From positions 52,276,153 to 52,340,152 of the forward strand of contig NC_080081.1 of NCBI RefSeq assembly GCF_949987535.1: a stretch of 64,000 bases of DNA, in the 5' to 3' direction. Position 1 is the first letter of the stretch, and every line of letters begins with the position of its first letter. The notes beneath the pieces were generated by a model, which was given only the letters and a program-made list of their open reading frames with translations, ran no database searches and had not been told where the DNA came from. Shown here piece after piece: positions 60,935 to 64,000 of the stretch. This DNA is from Balaenoptera acutorostrata. Its lineage: Eukaryota > Chordata > Mammalia > Artiodactyla > Balaenopteridae. Made by a program: the position numbers and the translations under genes.

Positions 60935-63006
60935 TATTAGGATTTAAGTGAGAGAATGTGACCAAGAGTGGAGTAGGAAGACTTTGATCTCACCTCCCAA
61001 CATGGGTACACCAAAATTACAACTATTTACAGAACAACTATTAATGAGAAAACCAGAAGACTAGCAGAAAATATCTTCTACAACTAAAAATATAAATAAG
61101 AAACCTCGATGATATGGATAGGTGGGTGGCAATGCAGTATAGTCAAGACCCATACCTTTAGGTGGGTGACCCACAAATGGGAGAATAATTACAATTGCAG
61201 AGGATCTCCTCAAGGAATGAAGGGTCCAAGACTCATATCAGGCTACCCAGTCCAGGGTTCCTACACCCAGAAAATGAGCCCTAAGAACATTTGCTTTGAA
61301 TTCCAGCAGGGCTTACTTTAAGGAGAGCCAGAAGGATGTGGGAAATAGACACTCCACTGTTAAAGGGTGCACACAAAATCTCACATGCTCTGAGACCCAG
61401 GGCAGAAGTAGTAATTTGAAAGGAGCCTGGGTCAGACACACCTGTTGATCTTGGAGAGCTTTCTGGAGAGACAGGAGGCAACTGGAACTCACCCTGGGGA
61501 CATAGACACTGGCAGCAGACATTTATGGGAGCTCATTCTCCCAGGAGTACATTGGTGCTGGCAAGCACCATTTTAGGAATCTTCCTTTTAGCTTATTAGA
61601 GCCAGGAACTGGCCCTGCTCATGAGTACTGTCAGCAGCAGTTCTGGGATGCCTCAACACAAGCAGCCAACTGGATGGGGACAAAGCCCCACCAATCAGAA
61701 GGTCAGTTGCCTTAAGACATGCTGAGCCCACAGCCCTCCCAGGACCAGCCTGTCTACCAGAGGGCTCAGGACCTGGCTCCATATATCAGTGCACCAGCAC
61801 TAGCCCCGGGACCCCGCAGAATCCCCAAACCAGATGTCAAAACTCATCTTCAACCAGCAGCTGGCCAACCTCAACTCTGGAGCCCCTAGGACCCTGCAGC
61901 CAGAGACCCCAGGACCCAGCACCACCAACCAGTGGGCCACAGTAACCCCAGGCCTCCATGGGCCCAAGCTCTGCTCACCAGCAAACCAACACTAGCTCTG
62001 GGACAACTTGGGCCCCTCAGCCAGCCATCCGGGGATATAACCCCATCCACCAGTAGGCAGACCCAGCTTCAGGATACCTCAGACCTCAAAGTCAGCTGTA
62101 CCAGGAAATACCCCACCCACCAGCAGGCCTACACTAGCTCTGGGATCCCCAGAACCTGGCAGCCAAAAACCCCAGGACCTGGATCCAACACCAGCAGGCT
62201 GTCATTAGCCTGGGCATCCCTGGACCCCAACCCTGCCCACCAGCAGGTCAACTCTGAGACACCTTGTACACCTCAGCCAACTGCCTGAGGATCCAGCTCC
62301 ACTCACCAGTGGTGACACCAGCTTTGGGAAACCCCGGAACCCACACCCAGCCATGTCAGGAGCCAGTAGCACCCACCAACAAGCAAATACTAGAGCTGGG
62401 AACCTTAATGTTCTGCAGTTAGCTGATTTGTGACCAGCCCTGCTCACCAACAGCGGGCAGCCTCTGCACAAGACAGGACCAGACAACCAACCAGATCAGG
62501 GGCCAGCCATGCCTACCAGACCAGGCAGAGTAGTCAGCCTGTCAAAACAGAAGGACCCACTCAGTCCACATAGGAACACCACTAAAGCATATAGGTCTGG
62601 TGACCAGAGGGGAATGTGTGATTGGGACACATAGGACATCTCCTAAAAAAGCCACTTCTCCAAGGTTGAGAAATATAACCAACATACCAGATACATAGAA
62701 ATAAACACAGCAAATAAGGCAAAATGAGGAGACAGAGGAATATATTCCAAAGAAAGGAATAAGATAATCCCCAGAAGAAAAACCAAGTAAAATAGAGATA
62801 AGCAATCTACCTGATAAAAAGTTCAAGATAATAATCATAAAGATGTTCAAAGAACTTGAGAGAAGATTGGATGAACAGAGTGAGAAGTTAGAAGTATCTA
62901 ACAAAGTGTTAGAGAATACAAAGAAGAACCAAACAGAGATGAAGAATACAGTAACTGACAAAATACACTACAAGGGATAGACAGTAGATTAGATGATACA
63001 GAGGAG
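60935..63006 (+). mobile_element. 5' part of an older L1 (5'UTR and start of ORF1)
   Basis: The 5'UTR phrases are clear: 'gagtggagtaggaagacttt' (60967-60986), 'aattacaactatttacagaa' (61015-61034), 'agaagactagcagaaaatat' (61055-61074), 'ctttaggtgggtgacccaca' (61156-61175), 'tgaaaggagcctgggtcaga' (61417-61436), 'gctcattctcccaggagtac' (61532-61551). A C-rich minisatellite-like section follows (61740-62560). An ORF1 start-like ATGAGGAGACAGAGG lies at 62724, and ORF1 coiled-coil text continues to about 63006 with frameshifts and stops. ORF2 and the 3' end are absent at least within the next kilobase. This is older and of a different subfamily from L1-A and L1-B. Confidence 0.82.
61740..62560 (+). 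repeat. GC-rich minisatellite-like array in L1 5'UTR
   Basis: Loose repetition of units with 'cccaccagcaggc', 'agctctgggacc' and 'cagccaaaaacccc'-like words. Unit lengths vary (roughly 70-100 bases) and divergence is high. The 118-codon plus frame at 61932-62288 and the 93-codon minus frame at 62205-62486 come from this composition. Confidence 0.6.
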
Positions 63007-64000
63007 CTAGGGAGTATAGTTAGTATTGAGTATGTATAGTTTTCCCATATGGTTTTACATTCAACAGATAATTCTTTGACCCTCCCATTTGATTTTCTCT
63101 AAATAAACAATTTCCTTTATGACAATAGGATATTGTCCTGGTTTGAGATGCCCAGAAGCAGAATTTGAGATGGTGATTGAGGCATAAGTTGTTTATTGAG
63201 GTAGTGTTCTCTGGTGAAATCTGTGAGAACAGAGCAGGAGAAAAAGCCAAGCAAATTTATGGTTTTACCTGAAGTTTAGACTCAGCCTGATTTCATAGGG
63301 AGATCAAGAGTATTAATTGCATCACAAGTTGTCCTACCTTGAGATATTTTGCAGCTTATTATCCATCATTCATTGACTGGATACGTGGGGGCAATAGAAG
63401 ACATGTTCTCTGAGGTATTTCAATCTTCCCAGGGCAATTCTCTGGAAAAGAGTGTGGCTGTGAGTCTTTAAAAGTCAATACTCACACAACCCGGGGCATG
63501 AGTAAACAGGCCTGGTAAAAGTAATCTGAGGGTATTACCTGTTCGTCTAGAGCACATATATTCTAGCATTTCATTTCATGTTGTTTTAACTTGCTAGACT
63601 CATTCTTCCTGGGACTGGCAGCAGTCAGAATAATGAAGGTCCAGAATTTGGCCACAAACACCATTACTGACACTGCTAAGCCAGCAACCACTGCAGGGAT
63701 CAAGCAAGAATACAATATAAGATTTTGGTCTTTGTGCAAATAACATGTGCTCATGTGTAGCAGGACCCCAGCAGGAAATTTATTCTAGGGACCCAGAGCA
63801 GATGGTACAGTTGCCAATTGACCTTTACGGAACATTGTTCACTGCTTGACTTTACTGAAATAAAGAGGCAGGAAAAATATCAGCTTTCCCATTCTCAAAG
63901 TTCTATCTAATCCATCTAAGTATTTGTTCTGTAACCATACATACACATTGAAATAATTTATATTTTCCTCAAAATGATTCTTTCTGAGAATGAAATCTGG
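63007..64000. other. Unassigned sequence with a minus-strand hydrophobic reading frame
   Basis: This stretch is less AT-rich than most of the window. The minus-strand frame 63563-63754 (63 codons) holds a hydrophobic run of about 25 residues (LIPAVVAGLAVSVMVFVAKF) followed by a short basic, polar tail. That would fit a transmembrane anchor, but the frame is short and has no supporting exon structure or known match. I do not call it a gene. The stretch 63120-63260 resembles a common LTR-type repeat that I cannot name. Confidence 0.35.

Noticed and set aside
61932..62288. 118-codon plus-strand proline/threonine-rich frame
   Set aside because: It lies in the repetitive C-rich part of an L1 5'UTR and has no independent support.

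Overview
The window looks like nuclear DNA from a cetacean (whale or dolphin) and reads as a gene-poor, AT-rich intergenic stretch. The main clue is three young tRNA-derived SINEs of the CHR type, all beginning GGGCTTCCCTGGTGGCGCAG and carrying pol III A and B boxes, plus one older CHR SINE. These are characteristic of cetaceans and related Cetartiodactyla. Two long L1 elements, several older L1 layers, MIRs and MaLR-type LTRs are ordinary mammalian genome background. I found no host protein-coding gene, rRNA, functional tRNA or CRISPR. The only long intact reading frame is the ORF1 of an L1.

Layout. 1-0.94 kb: AT-rich, unassigned. 0.95-1.8 kb: a CpG-bearing block ending (minus strand) in AATAAA and poly-A, a candidate processed retrocopy. 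2.3-4.0 kb: old plus-strand L1 (ORF1 side). 4.1-9.8 kb: a stack of minus-strand L1 pieces of different ages. 9.8-17.6 kb: mostly unassigned, with a possible MIR, a hAT-like remnant, an MLT1-like LTR and a short duplication with a 32-A run. 17.6-18.0 kb: old CHR SINE, inside L1-like sequence. 20.4-26.0 kb: MIRs, truncated L1 3' ends and an MLT1-like LTR. 26-31.8 kb: unassigned DNA with microsatellites and a 45-bp tandem duplication. 31.9-32.2 kb: young SINE. 32.7 kb: AT-rich palindrome. 33.8-43.3 kb: an old plus-strand L1 split by a 7.1-kb nearly full-length younger L1 (here L1-A). 44.8-45.2 kb: an isolated poly-A insertion and a young SINE. 47.3-47.9 kb: L1 3' end. 50.4-58.0 kb: a second full-length L1 in the opposite orientation (here L1-B), carrying a young SINE in its ORF2. 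58-60.9 kb: unassigned. 60.9-63.0 kb: the 5' part of another older L1. 63.0-64.0 kb: unassigned.

How the parts relate. L1-A and L1-B each have 5'UTR, ORF1 (trimeric RNA-binding protein), ORF2 (endonuclease plus reverse transcriptase) and 3'UTR. L1-A has an intact 297-codon ORF1, but its ORF2 has four in-frame stops and two frameshifting insertions whose combined length restores frame. L1-B is broken in both ORFs. The SINEs have no proteins and are known to depend on L1 machinery; three have clear target-site duplications and A-rich tails. The history seen here is layered retrotransposition. I did not find a convincing new biological system; the most informative items are insertion by-products: a SINE carrying a probable 3' transduction, a bodiless poly-A insertion with target-site duplication, a SINE with two A boxes, and a possible retrocopy.
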